Part shown: positions 56,534 to 64,000 of the stretch, in pieces
Position numbering within the stretch: the first letter of the stretch is position 1
Layout of the letters: every line of letters begins with the position of its first letter
Assembly (NCBI GenBank): GCA_963820995.1
Contig: CAWGCL010000004.1
Location: 682,001-746,000 of the forward strand
Direction: 5' to 3'
Source: JAGTVG01 sp963820995
GTDB taxonomy: Bacteria > Bacteroidota > Bacteroidia > Cytophagales > Cyclobacteriaceae
Length of the DNA stretch: 64,000 nucleotides
Notes under the pieces: generated by a model
What the model was told of the DNA's origin: nothing
The model's database searches: none
The model's input: the letters and a program-made list of their open reading frames with translations, nothing else
Translations under genes and position numbers: made by a program

Positions 56534-56621
56534 TTGAATAAATAATTATAAAAAAAGAATATTATTTTTAACAATTCCGTAATTTTAGCACCGATTTGGG
56601 CCATTAAATTTTTGATTTGCT

Positions 56622-57896
56622 ATGTCTTATATTGAACCTGCTCCTATTAAAGATAAAGAAAATCCTTTCGAATCCATGATGTTTCGATTCAGTTTAGCAG
56701 CTGAAAAACTGGGATTAAATGAAGAAATCTATAATGTTTTAAAATCACCTGACAAACAGGTAATTGTTAGTGTTCCGATTACAATGGATGATGGATCCGT
56801 CAAGGTGTTTGAGGGTTTCCGGGTGATCCATTCCAACATATTGGGCCCTTCAAAGGGCGGAATCCGCTATGATATGCATGTTAACATTGATGAAGTTAAG
56901 GCTCTTGCGGCATGGATGACATGGAAGTGTGCTGTTGTTGATATTCCTTTTGGTGGTGCAAAAGGCGGAATAAAATGCAATCCTATGGAAATGTCCTCAG
57001 GAGAAATTGAAAGGCTGACGAGGGCATATACTACTGCCATGTCCGGGATTTTTGGACCTGACCGGGACATTCCCGCACCTGATATGGGGACCGGTCAAAG
57101 GGAAATGGCCTGGATGATGGACCAATACTCCAGATACCACGGCATAACCGTATCTAGTGTGGTAACAGGTAAGCCCCTAATACTGGGTGGTTCACTCGGA
57201 CGAATAGCCGCTACCGGACGGGGTGTAATGGTTTCTGCATTATCAGCCATGGAGAAATTGAAGATCAATCCCTACAATAGCAAATGTGTCATCCAGGGAT
57301 TCGGTAACGTAGGGTCTCATGCTGCTTTGCTTATGGAAGAAAGAGGTTCCAAGATAATTGCCATATCAGATATAAGTGGTGCTTACGTTAATGAAAAAGG
57401 GATCAATATTGAAGAGGCCATACAGTATGCAAGTAACAACCGCGGTTTGCTCGATGGCTATTCCGAGGCAGATAAAATAAATGGTGAAGAAATTCTCGAG
57501 TTGAAAACAGATGTACTTATCCCTGCCGCTATGGAGGATGTGATCACTCTTGGTAATGCGGATAAGATCGATGCAAGACTGATTGTTGAGGGAGCCAACG
57601 GCCCTACCGCAGCAAAGGCGGATGAGATCATCGCAAATAAAGGGATTATGGTCATACCAGATATATTGGCCAATGCAGGAGGCGTTACTGTTTCTTACTT
57701 TGAATGGGTTCAGAACCGTCTGGGATATAAATGGACCAGGGAGCGGGTAAACAGAAGGTCTGACAGGATCATGAAGAGTTCCTTCAATAACGTTTATGAT
57801 ATTTCGACAAAGTATGATGTATCTTTGAGGATAGCTGCATATATGGTGGCCATAGATAAAATAGCCAGAGCTTACAGCCACCGTGGTGGTTTCTAA
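56622..57896 (+). CDS. gdhA: Glu/Leu/Phe/Val dehydrogenase (glutamate dehydrogenase)
   Basis: 424 residues. Interconverts glutamate and 2-oxoglutarate plus ammonia. Substrate and catalytic regions are LGPSKGGIRYD, MTWKCAVVDIPFGGAKGGIKC (catalytic Lys114) and PAPDMGTGQREMAWMMD. The Rossmann domain has IQGFGNVGSHAA and ISDISGAY. C-terminal IPDILANAGGVTVSYFEWVQN. It belongs to the ~420-residue hexameric group found in many bacteria and archaea. It sits between cdsA (88 bases) and psd (14 bases). Confidence 0.93.
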   Translation: MSYIEPAPIKDKENPFESMMFRFSLAAEKLGLNEEIYNVLKSPDKQVIVSVPITMDDGSVKVFEGFRVIHSNILGPSKGGIRYDMHVNIDEVKALAAWMTWKCAVVDIPFGGAKGGIKCNPMEMSSGEIERLTRAYTTAMSGIFGPDRDIPAPDMGTGQREMAWMMDQYSRYHGITVSSVVTGKPLILGGSLGRIAATGRGVMVSALSAMEKLKINPYNSKCVIQGFGNVGSHAALLMEERGSKIIAISDISGAYVNEKGINIEEAIQYASNNRGLLDGYSEADKINGEEILELKTDVLIPAAMEDVITLGNADKIDARLIVEGANGPTAAKADEIIANKGIMVIPDILANAGGVTVSYFEWVQNRLGYKWTRERVNRRSDRIMKSSFNNVYDISTKYDVSLRIAAYMVAIDKIARAYSHRGGF

Positions 57897-57910
57897 AGAT
57901 AAGTACATTT

Positions 57911-58577
57911 ATGAGTATACATAAAGAAGGTGTTAGGATTCTTGTATTTCTGATTTTATTATTACTTGTTCTTAACCTGTTGATCAGGCATTTTTTCCTT
58001 GAGGATATGGTGCTGAGGTATTTTGTGATATCCGCCAGTCTACTGGTTTTCTTTTTTGTATTACAGTTTTTCAGACATCCAAACGTAAAGGTTCCCTACA
58101 ATGACAATCACATTCTTGCACCAGCTGATGGAAAGGTGGTCGTTGTTGAAAAGACCATTGAAGAAGAATATCTAAAGGATGAAAGGATACAGATCAGTAT
58201 TTTTATGTCGCCGATAAATGTGCATGTAAACAGAAGCCCGGCAGAAGGGATTGTAAAATACTTTAAATACCACCCAGGGAAATACTTAGTAGCCTGGCAT
58301 CCAAAGTCCAGCACACTTAAATGAGCGTACCACTATGGTATTAACCCTTAAAAATGGATTGAACATAGTCGTAAGACAAATTGCAGGGATAATGGCCCGA
58401 AGGATCAAGTTCTATGTTAAAGAAGGTGATAAACTTGACCAGGGAGCTGAATTCGGATTTATACGTTTTGGGTCCAGACTTGATGTTTTCCTGCCTACTA
58501 ATGCTGATATCCAGATAAAACCAGGGACAGTTGCCAGGGCCGGGCGGACAGTTCTGGCGGTTATAAATGAATCATAA
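57911..58577 (+). CDS. psd: Phosphatidylserine decarboxylase proenzyme, frameshifted
   Basis: Converts phosphatidylserine to phosphatidylethanolamine; the short (about 220-residue) self-processing pyruvoyl type. The first frame has two membrane helices (about 9-27 and 35-52), APADGKVVVVE, ISIFMSPINVHVNRSP and YHPGKYLVAWHPKSSTL, then stops. The second frame continues TLKNGLNIVVRQIAGIMARRI and FGFIRFGSRLDVFLP, with the GS processing site. Reading AA in place of AAA at 58319-58321 restores HPKSSTLNERTTMVLTLKNG. The span is 3n+1, one extra base. PE is the main phospholipid of the phylum, so loss of psd is unlikely and sequencing error is favoured. Confidence 0.93.
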
Positions 58578-58671
58578 GGTCTGATAAAACCTTTCTTTCC
58601 CATCGGATTAAAACGATCAGAACCGGATCAAAGACGTTAAATGTTTGCATCTTTTATGGAAAGAAAGTAGC

Positions 58672-59184
58672 TTACAGCATAGCCTTGTAGCCCTTCTCTT
58701 CTACTTCATCAGCAAGTGTTTCTACCTTTTCCCTCATCTTATCTTTGAATTTGGCTAGTTTCTCAGCTATTTCAGGCTCACCTGTTCCAATGATCTGGGC
58801 TGCTAAAATTCCAGCATTCCTTGATCCATTGATTGCGACTGTTGCAACGGGTACTCCGGGAGGCATTTGTAGAATAGCCAATACGGCATCTAAACCACCA
58901 GGTGAATTGCCAGCTTTGATGGGAACACCTATAATAGGTAATGTTGTAAACGCAGCTACGACTCCTGGTAGATGTGCTGCCATACCGGCACCTGCTATAA
59001 TCACCTTGATGCCCCTGTCCTTAGCTCCTTCAGCAAGTTTCATCACTCGATGAGGAGTTCTGTGGGCTGACAGGGTTGTAAGTTCATAACCTATTCCCAG
59101 TTCTTCCAATACCTCCGGGGCCCCTTTCATAATAGGTAAATCTGATTTACTTCCCATTAAAATGCTTACAAGTGGTGTGCTCAT
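58672..59184 (-). CDS. purE: 5-(carboxyamino)imidazole ribonucleotide mutase
   Basis: 170 residues. Purine synthesis: rearranges N5-CAIR to CAIR. MGSKSDLPIM, LSAHRTPHR, IIAGAGMAAHLPGVVAAFTTLPIIGVPI, MPPGVPVATVAINGSRNAGILAAQI cover the substrate-binding and active-site loops of class I PurE. Convergent with psd. purK is not in the window. Confidence 0.96.
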   Translation of the reverse strand: MSTPLVSILMGSKSDLPIMKGAPEVLEELGIGYELTTLSAHRTPHRVMKLAEGAKDRGIKVIIAGAGMAAHLPGVVAAFTTLPIIGVPIKAGNSPGGLDAVLAILQMPPGVPVATVAINGSRNAGILAAQIIGTGEPEIAEKLAKFKDKMREKVETLADEVEEKGYKAML

Positions 59185-59267
59185 ATTGTTGTTTTTGATT
59201 TATTGATAAATACTAAAATGTGTTTCGACAGTTTTTGAGGGATAAAATAAATGAATATTCTTTATTT

Positions 59268-59916
59268 TTACTTATAAATTAACACAAAAAATATCAGCCA
59301 GAGGAAAAACCAGAGCACATAGGAGGAGAGAACTATGTAGAGTGATATATCAAATCGCTTACGTGATAGAAATTGAATTCCATATACCAGAATTGCCCAG
59401 TATAAGACCTCGAATAAATTAATTGCCTTCAAAGGATAAAGCCAGGCATCCGGCACCTCCCTGTAATCAAAAAGATTAATCAAAGATAAGGGATAAAAAG
59501 CCTTTACATCCCAAATTTCAGGGTCCGTTTCAATAAAAACGAACCATCCGATCTTTAGCAATTCAGCGCCAAAAAAAATACATTCGGCGAACATTACCAA
59601 TTGCCAGAGTTTGGAGTAAAACACTTTATACCCAAACATAAAGCAACCTACCCACAGGATAAAAGCAATCACAGTGAATTTATACAAGATATACAATGGG
59701 GATTGAAAAATACTGTAGTGCATTAATGAAATGATAAAACCCCATTTGTCCCCTTTGCTCCAGAATTTCAAAGGCAGCAATTTGACTCTCGATGAAACTT
59801 TTCTTGAGATAAAGCAGTAAAAAAGTTATCAGGCATAGAAAAACAAAAAAAAGCCGTTTATCTATGGCTGCGAATTCATCAAAAATACCTTTAAGAGGAT
59901 TGTCGGTTGTGCTCAT
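59268..59916 (-). CDS. Conserved membrane protein, frameshifted
   Basis: Two overlapping frames combine into about 215 residues. The N-terminal part (MSTTDNPLKGIFDEFAAIDKR, helix 1 FFVFLCLITFLLLYL, FEILEQRG) comes from the frame starting at 59916. The rest (DKWGFIISLMHYSIFQSPLYI, then four more helices ending FFLWLIFFVLIYK) is one frame over. The break is at CCCC, 59750-59753; one base fewer gives FEILEQRDKWGF. The span is 3n+1. About five membrane segments. Function unknown; divergent from the TPR gene. Confidence 0.6.
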
Positions 59917-60021
59917 TGTAATGACAACAGTCAATAATATTTATGGTAAAACAAAACAAAAAAGTCCATATCATGTCATTAATCTTTATAGAATTGATGT
60001 ATTCTTTCAATTTTTTAAAAA

Positions 60022-60029
60022 TATATTTG
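60022..60029 (+). promoter_or_regulatory. Candidate -7 element for the TPR protein gene
   Basis: TATATTTG fits TAnnTTTG and would start transcription about 25 bases before the ATG at 60061. No clear -33 TTTG at the usual spacing. Confidence 0.35.
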
Positions 60030-60060
60030 TTTTAGTATTAAGATACTCCTGAATTATTTA

Positions 60061-61236
60061 ATGAACCGGTTATTGTGGATTTCTTTAATGTTGCTGTTTA
60101 TGCCTTTAATAGCAGAGGCTGATAAAAATCCGGATGAGGATACAACACAGGTACTTCTTCTTGAGGACATAAATATTCAGCTTGAAGCTACTCAGGCCAT
60201 TAATGATATGTACAATTTTCAATTTGCCCAGGCAGAAAAACAATATCGCTGGATCAAGCAGAAATATCCTAATCACCCCTTATCCTATTTCCTTCTCGCC
60301 CTGAGCGAGTGGTGGAAGATCGCGGTGAATGTTGAAAACACACAATATGATGTAAAATTTGAAGCTTATCTTGATACGGCAATACTAAAAGCAGAGCTTA
60401 TCTACCAATTACCTCAGTTTAAAGTAGAAGGGGCTTTTTTCCAGTCTGCAGGCTGGGCATTCAAAGGCAGGCTTTACGCCGAACGTAAAAAATGGGGGAA
60501 AGCTGCAAGCGCTGCCCGAAACTCTTTAAAATATCTTGATGATATGAAGGATAAAGATTACCTGAGCCCCGAACTTCTATTTGGGGATGGTTTGTATAAT
60601 TATTTTACTGTGTGGATAAGGGATAATTACCCCATGTTGAAACCCATTATGGCCTTTTTCAAGAAAGGCGATAAAGAGTTGGGATTGGAACAGCTACGTA
60701 CCGTTGCAACACATGCATTTTATACACGTACTGAGGCACAATATTTTCTGATGAGAATTCTTGCGTATGAGGAAAAAGATATGGGTGCCGCATTACAGAT
60801 CTCACAATATTTGTATGAAACTTTTCCTCAGAATGCATTTTTTCACAGATATTATGCCCGGCTGTTATATTCCACTGGTCAGATCCGGAGAACTGAGTTG
60901 GAATCATTGTTGATACTTGCACGAATTGACAGTGGGAATACTGGTTATGAAGAAGTTTCAGGACGATATGCAGGATTTTATCTTGGACAGATCTATGAGC
61001 AAAGGCGCAATTTTGAGAAATCAAAATATTATTATAGCAAAACAATTGATTTTGCCGAGGATGTTGGAGCTACGGATTCCGGATACTATCTTTATTCCCT
61101 TATTGGACTTAGTGAGATTGCTGTTTCGGAGGGAGATAAAAAAACCGCGGAAGAGTACCTCAAGCGGGTTAAAAAGGAATCCAAGAAGAAGCACCCCGCC
61201 AATAAACGGGCACGAAAACTATTGAAAGAGCTATAA
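60061..61236 (+). CDS. Exported TPR-like repeat protein
   Basis: 391 residues. A signal peptide (about 1-20, ending IAEA) is followed by helical hairpins of tetratricopeptide type (AINDMYNFQFAQAEKQYRWIKQKYPNHPLSYFLLAL; GRYAGFYLGQIYEQRRNFEKSKYYYSKTIDFA; GDKKTAEEYLKRVKKES). Periplasmic scaffold or binding protein; partner unknown. Its stop shares a base with the start of the following membrane-protein gene (TAATG), implying joint function. Confidence 0.8.
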   Translation: MNRLLWISLMLLFMPLIAEADKNPDEDTTQVLLLEDINIQLEATQAINDMYNFQFAQAEKQYRWIKQKYPNHPLSYFLLALSEWWKIAVNVENTQYDVKFEAYLDTAILKAELIYQLPQFKVEGAFFQSAGWAFKGRLYAERKKWGKAASAARNSLKYLDDMKDKDYLSPELLFGDGLYNYFTVWIRDNYPMLKPIMAFFKKGDKELGLEQLRTVATHAFYTRTEAQYFLMRILAYEEKDMGAALQISQYLYETFPQNAFFHRYYARLLYSTGQIRRTELESLLILARIDSGNTGYEEVSGRYAGFYLGQIYEQRRNFEKSKYYYSKTIDFAEDVGATDSGYYLYSLIGLSEIAVSEGDKKTAEEYLKRVKKESKKKHPANKRARKLLKEL

Positions 61237-62573
61237 TGAGTCTTCAGGATTTTATTGTCACTCCGGTATTACTGATTCTGATCTATGTTCTCGCCATAGT
61301 AATACGAAGAAATGTGGCGGATAAATTAACCAGAAAATATTTTATTCCGGGTCTATCTCTAAAGATAATTGGTGCGATCAGTCTCGGTCTGATATATCAA
61401 TTTTATTATGAGGGAGGGGATACCTTCAATTACTTTGACAAGGGATCAAAATATATCTGGGAAGCATTCTGGGACTCACCGGCCAAAGCTTTACAATTGA
61501 TGTTTGCGAATGGCGAGTATAACCCGGAAACTTTTGAATATGCCTCTGAAATCATTTATTATAATGATCTGCCCTCTTATTTTGTAGTCCGGGTTGCCAG
61601 CTTTTTTGATTTATTTACATATCATACTTATTCAGCAACAGCTATATTATTTGCAGTATTTAGCTTCAGCGGATTATGGGCAATGTACATGGTATTTTAT
61701 CGAATGTTGCCGAAGATGCATTTACAATTGGCTATTGCTATATTTTTTATCCCTTCTGTTTTTTTCTGGGGTTCAGGCATTCTGAAAGATACAATAACTC
61801 TTGGTGCATTAGGTTGGGGTGTGTATGCTTTTGCAGAGATCTTTATGCTCAAAAGGAATTTTCTTTTGGGATCTGTTTTGCTGATTTTTTCGTTTTTCAT
61901 GATATATGAAATTAAAATCTATATTCTTTTATGCCTCGTCCCAGCTTTAATGATCTGGTTCTACATGGCAAGAATTAGTAAAATCAGAAACCTGGTCTTA
62001 AAGACTATGATCCTTCCATTTACAATCGTTTTATTGGCTTTTGGCGGATATTATTCTGTCAAATTCATTGGCGAGGAAAATCACAGATATAAATTGGAAA
62101 GGCTTTCATATACGGCTGAATCAACTGCCCGCTGGTTGAGTTATGTGAGCGAAAAACAGGAAGGGTCCGGGTATACCCTTGGAGATTTTGACTACTCGGC
62201 AAGTGGAATAATAAGAAAAACGCCTGCTGCCATCTGGGTTACACTTTTCCGGCCTTATTTATGGGAAGCTAAAAATCTTGTCATGTTTTTTGCAGCTGTT
62301 GAAAGTCTGTTGCTTTTAATTTTTACTCTTGTCGTAATTGTAAGTATTATTCTTAAAAAAAGAATTGCGGTCTTGTTTTCAAATCCAATAGTAGTTTTTT
62401 GCCTTATCTTCTCCATTACCTTTGCTTTTGCCATCGGATTGTCAACCTATAATTTCGGCACCCTGGTAAGGTATAAAATTCCTATGATGCCGTTTTACCT
62501 AATAGCTATGTTCATATTGTATTCCTATACAAAAAGACCCAGGAAATTTGTGGTATTTACTTCCAAAGAATAA
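61236..62573 (+). CDS. Polytopic membrane protein, possibly GT-C-type glycosyltransferase or polymerase
   Basis: 445 residues with about ten membrane helices. After the second helix the segment FYYEGGDTFNYFDKG holds an aspartate at the position where GT-C transferases place the catalytic acid; FWGSGILKDTITLGALG is another conserved-looking loop. Family assignment is uncertain. Coupled to the TPR gene by a one-base overlap, and adjacent to a glycosyltransferase on the other strand, which hints at surface glycan work. The last 49 bases overlap the convergent glycosyltransferase gene. Confidence 0.65.
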   Translation: MSLQDFIVTPVLLILIYVLAIVIRRNVADKLTRKYFIPGLSLKIIGAISLGLIYQFYYEGGDTFNYFDKGSKYIWEAFWDSPAKALQLMFANGEYNPETFEYASEIIYYNDLPSYFVVRVASFFDLFTYHTYSATAILFAVFSFSGLWAMYMVFYRMLPKMHLQLAIAIFFIPSVFFWGSGILKDTITLGALGWGVYAFAEIFMLKRNFLLGSVLLIFSFFMIYEIKIYILLCLVPALMIWFYMARISKIRNLVLKTMILPFTIVLLAFGGYYSVKFIGEENHRYKLERLSYTAESTARWLSYVSEKQEGSGYTLGDFDYSASGIIRKTPAAIWVTLFRPYLWEAKNLVMFFAAVESLLLLIFTLVVIVSIILKKRIAVLFSNPIVVFCLIFSITFAFAIGLSTYNFGTLVRYKIPMMPFYLIAMFILYSYTKRPRKFVVFTSKE

Positions 62574-63604
62574 TGATTGATCAGAGTATCTCGGCCATTT
62601 TTACCTATTCGGCCCCTTAATTCCCTTGAATTTATTAACAATTCTATATTCTCAATCCATGCTTCTTCCCCGGCACACATATATCCGTTATCTCCATGCC
62701 TTATTAAATATGTATTGAAACCTACCGGGGAAGCGAGGGCGGGTATACCCAATGCAAAATATTGCAGAATCTTAAATCCGCATTTACCCTTAGCCCAGGG
62801 ACTGGAAGGCAAGGGCATCAATCCGATGTCGATGGCGGCTAGATCTTCAATTTCTGTAGATTTATTCCAGGGGATAAACTCAAGGTTGGGCATCGTCCAA
62901 TCTGGTTTTTTATTGCAAATAATTCGTATACTAATTTGTGGATGCTTTTTAATAACTCCTTCAAGAACGGATTTTATTGAAGTCAGATAAGGTAAGGTAG
63001 AATGTGTTCCAGTCCAGCCCAGGATCAACCTATTTTCATTATTAATTTTAGCGATAGGACTCCATCTTTCAGCATCAATAGTTGTTGGGATAATAAAAAC
63101 CTGAGGATTCTTTTTCCTGGCATTGGCTGCAAGGTATTCATTACAACAACTGATCTTATAACTCCATTTGCATATTTTGAAAAACTTTTGATGATATTTC
63201 AACTTTGAAATGAAAATGTTTTCTTCCGAAGTGTTTTGCAGCCAGATGGCATCGTCAAAATCATAAATAATCTTTTTACCCATGATTTTTGCTATGATCC
63301 ATTCAAAAACCGGAGGGCCAAGAGGAGTTATTTCCCTGTGAATAAATACATAATCTGCCGATAGGGCATACAAGACATGTACGTTTCTCTTTAAAAATCC
63401 CCATATTATACCTGCTAGTTTTCGAGCGTATTTCTTTCGTAAATATAATATTTTGTAGGTCTTTATATTGTAAAAAGATTTCTGCCTGATCTTGAAATTA
63501 TTCCTGTCAAGTACGCTAAAATATTGTTCAAACCGGAAACGCTGAGAGGCAACTTCATCGTAGGGATATGGGGAAAGGAATAAGATCTTTATCTTTCTAG
63601 CCAA
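62525..63604 (-). CDS. Glycosyltransferase family 4 protein
   Basis: 359 residues. GT-B fold: ILFLSPYPYDEVASQRFRFEQY at the N-terminus, IIYDFDDAIW, then the donor domain with ILGWTGTHSTLPYL, IDIGLMPLPSSPWAKGKCGFKILQYFALGIPALASPVG and the Rossmann end GDNGYMC. Likely transfers a sugar in surface polysaccharide or glycolipid synthesis. It ends inside the 3' end of the convergent membrane-protein gene (49-base overlap). Confidence 0.88.
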   Translation of the reverse strand: MARKIKILFLSPYPYDEVASQRFRFEQYFSVLDRNNFKIRQKSFYNIKTYKILYLRKKYARKLAGIIWGFLKRNVHVLYALSADYVFIHREITPLGPPVFEWIIAKIMGKKIIYDFDDAIWLQNTSEENIFISKLKYHQKFFKICKWSYKISCCNEYLAANARKKNPQVFIIPTTIDAERWSPIAKINNENRLILGWTGTHSTLPYLTSIKSVLEGVIKKHPQISIRIICNKKPDWTMPNLEFIPWNKSTEIEDLAAIDIGLMPLPSSPWAKGKCGFKILQYFALGIPALASPVGFNTYLIRHGDNGYMCAGEEAWIENIELLINSRELRGRIGKNGRDTLINHYSLEVNTTNFLGLFV

Positions 63605-63796
63605 GGGTATTGAATCAAGTTACTTTAAACATTCTATAAAGGATTTATTGTGAATATAAATAAATAATTTGCATTAAATGATACATTGCAGCTGGCAATA
63701 TATTTTACAAACAATTTATTCTCAGCTATGCATAAATCCTTTTAAAATGTTATCTTGTTTAAACGATCTAAGAAAAAATAAAATAAATCACGAAGT

Positions 63797-64000
63797 ATGA
63801 AAGGACTATATCTGCTTACCTGTATGCTGATGCCATTAATGGTTTGGGCACAGGATATGATCGTTTTACAAGATAAGAGCACCATCTCAGTTAGAATAGT
63901 ACAGGAAGACAAGGAATCTGTTGAGTATATTCTCCAGGATGATGCGGATAAAAAAGTAAACAAACTTACAAAAGGCGAATTCAAAAAAGTTAAATATGAG
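63797..64000 (+). CDS. Exported hypothetical protein, 5' part (runs off the right edge)
   Basis: 68 codons visible. A signal peptide (MKGLYLLTCMLMPLMVWAQ) is followed by DMIVLQDKSTISVRIVQE and VEYILQDDADKKVNKLTKGEF. The start of the mature region (a strand, 'I..KI..V....VEY') resembles secreted Bacteroidota proteins that begin with 'D.I.L..G..I..KV'. Family not assignable from this fragment. Confidence 0.65.
   Translation, partial: MKGLYLLTCMLMPLMVWAQDMIVLQDKSTISVRIVQEDKESVEYILQDDADKKVNKLTKGEFKKVKYE

Noticed and set aside
57366..57908. 180-codon minus-strand ORF opposite gdhA
   Set aside because: Lies fully antisense to well-conserved glutamate dehydrogenase sequence.
58300..58340. Programmed frameshifting in psd and the other split genes
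   Set aside because: The break sites share no slippery sequence or downstream structure, occur in unrelated genes, and one runs in the opposite direction; consensus error is simpler.

Overview
The window is a piece of a Bacteroidota chromosome. The evidence is a type IX secretion 'type B' C-terminal sorting domain at the end of a 946-residue secreted protein, a sdhC-sdhA-sdhB operon of the Bacteroidota/epsilonproteobacterial type, head-GIN (DUF2807), DUF3784 and DUF2007 proteins, a TonB-dependent receptor, a CarboxypepD_reg-like protein, AT-rich intergenic DNA, weak Shine-Dalgarno sites and several TAnnTTTG -7 promoter elements. I cannot name genus or species. No phage, integrase, insertion sequence, CRISPR array or rRNA was seen. 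It reads as a core chromosomal segment with one tRNA (Leu, anticodon CAG).

Layout. 1-10.5 kb: 5' part of fused isobutyryl-CoA mutase icmF (runs off the left edge), a divergently transcribed fusion of a dicarboxylate/amino-acid symporter with a periplasmic binding domain, an rRNA-methyltransferase-like gene, a GNAT protein, and the succinate dehydrogenase/fumarate reductase operon with its terminator. 10.7-20 kb: T9SS cargo protein, DUF3784, fabD, folK, sppA, an outer-membrane beta-barrel protein and a BtuB-like receptor. 20-34.8 kb: L-serine deaminase, a monoacylglycerol-lipase-like hydrolase, a large membrane-anchored propeller-like protein, an MscS channel, a Cys/Met-metabolism PLP enzyme, two GIN-type proteins, then a minus-strand run fabG - VWA protein - yhhN, and lpd. 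35-44.7 kb: methyltransferase/TetR pair with a palindromic operator, FNR-like regulator, PqaA-like esterase, lipoproteins, tRNA-Leu, thioredoxin-fold protein, amidohydrolase, aspartate/glutamate racemase. 44.8-50 kb: glycogen block (branching enzyme, synthase-like glycosyltransferase, phosphorylase-like protein). 50-64 kb: receiver-like protein, K+ channel with RCK domain, EamA transporter, dusB, a plus-strand run CPBP protease - DUF2007 - cdsA - gdhA - psd, purE, membrane proteins, a TPR protein, a glycosyltransferase and the start of a secreted protein at the right edge.

The most striking global feature is that eight otherwise well-conserved genes (folK, sppA, an alpha/beta hydrolase, yhhN, fabG, a PqaA-like gene, psd and a membrane protein) are each broken by single-base frameshifts, nearly all equivalent to one extra base and several at short homopolymers. 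Because folK, fabG and psd are normally essential or close to it, consensus sequencing error is more likely than gene decay. I give the reconstructed full extents.

The most interesting biology is at protein level: the symporter-binding-protein fusion with diverged transport motifs; a GT35 phosphorylase homologue in which the PLP-anchoring lysine is threonine; and a K+-channel-like protein with filter TVGFA. I did not find a convincing multi-gene undescribed system.
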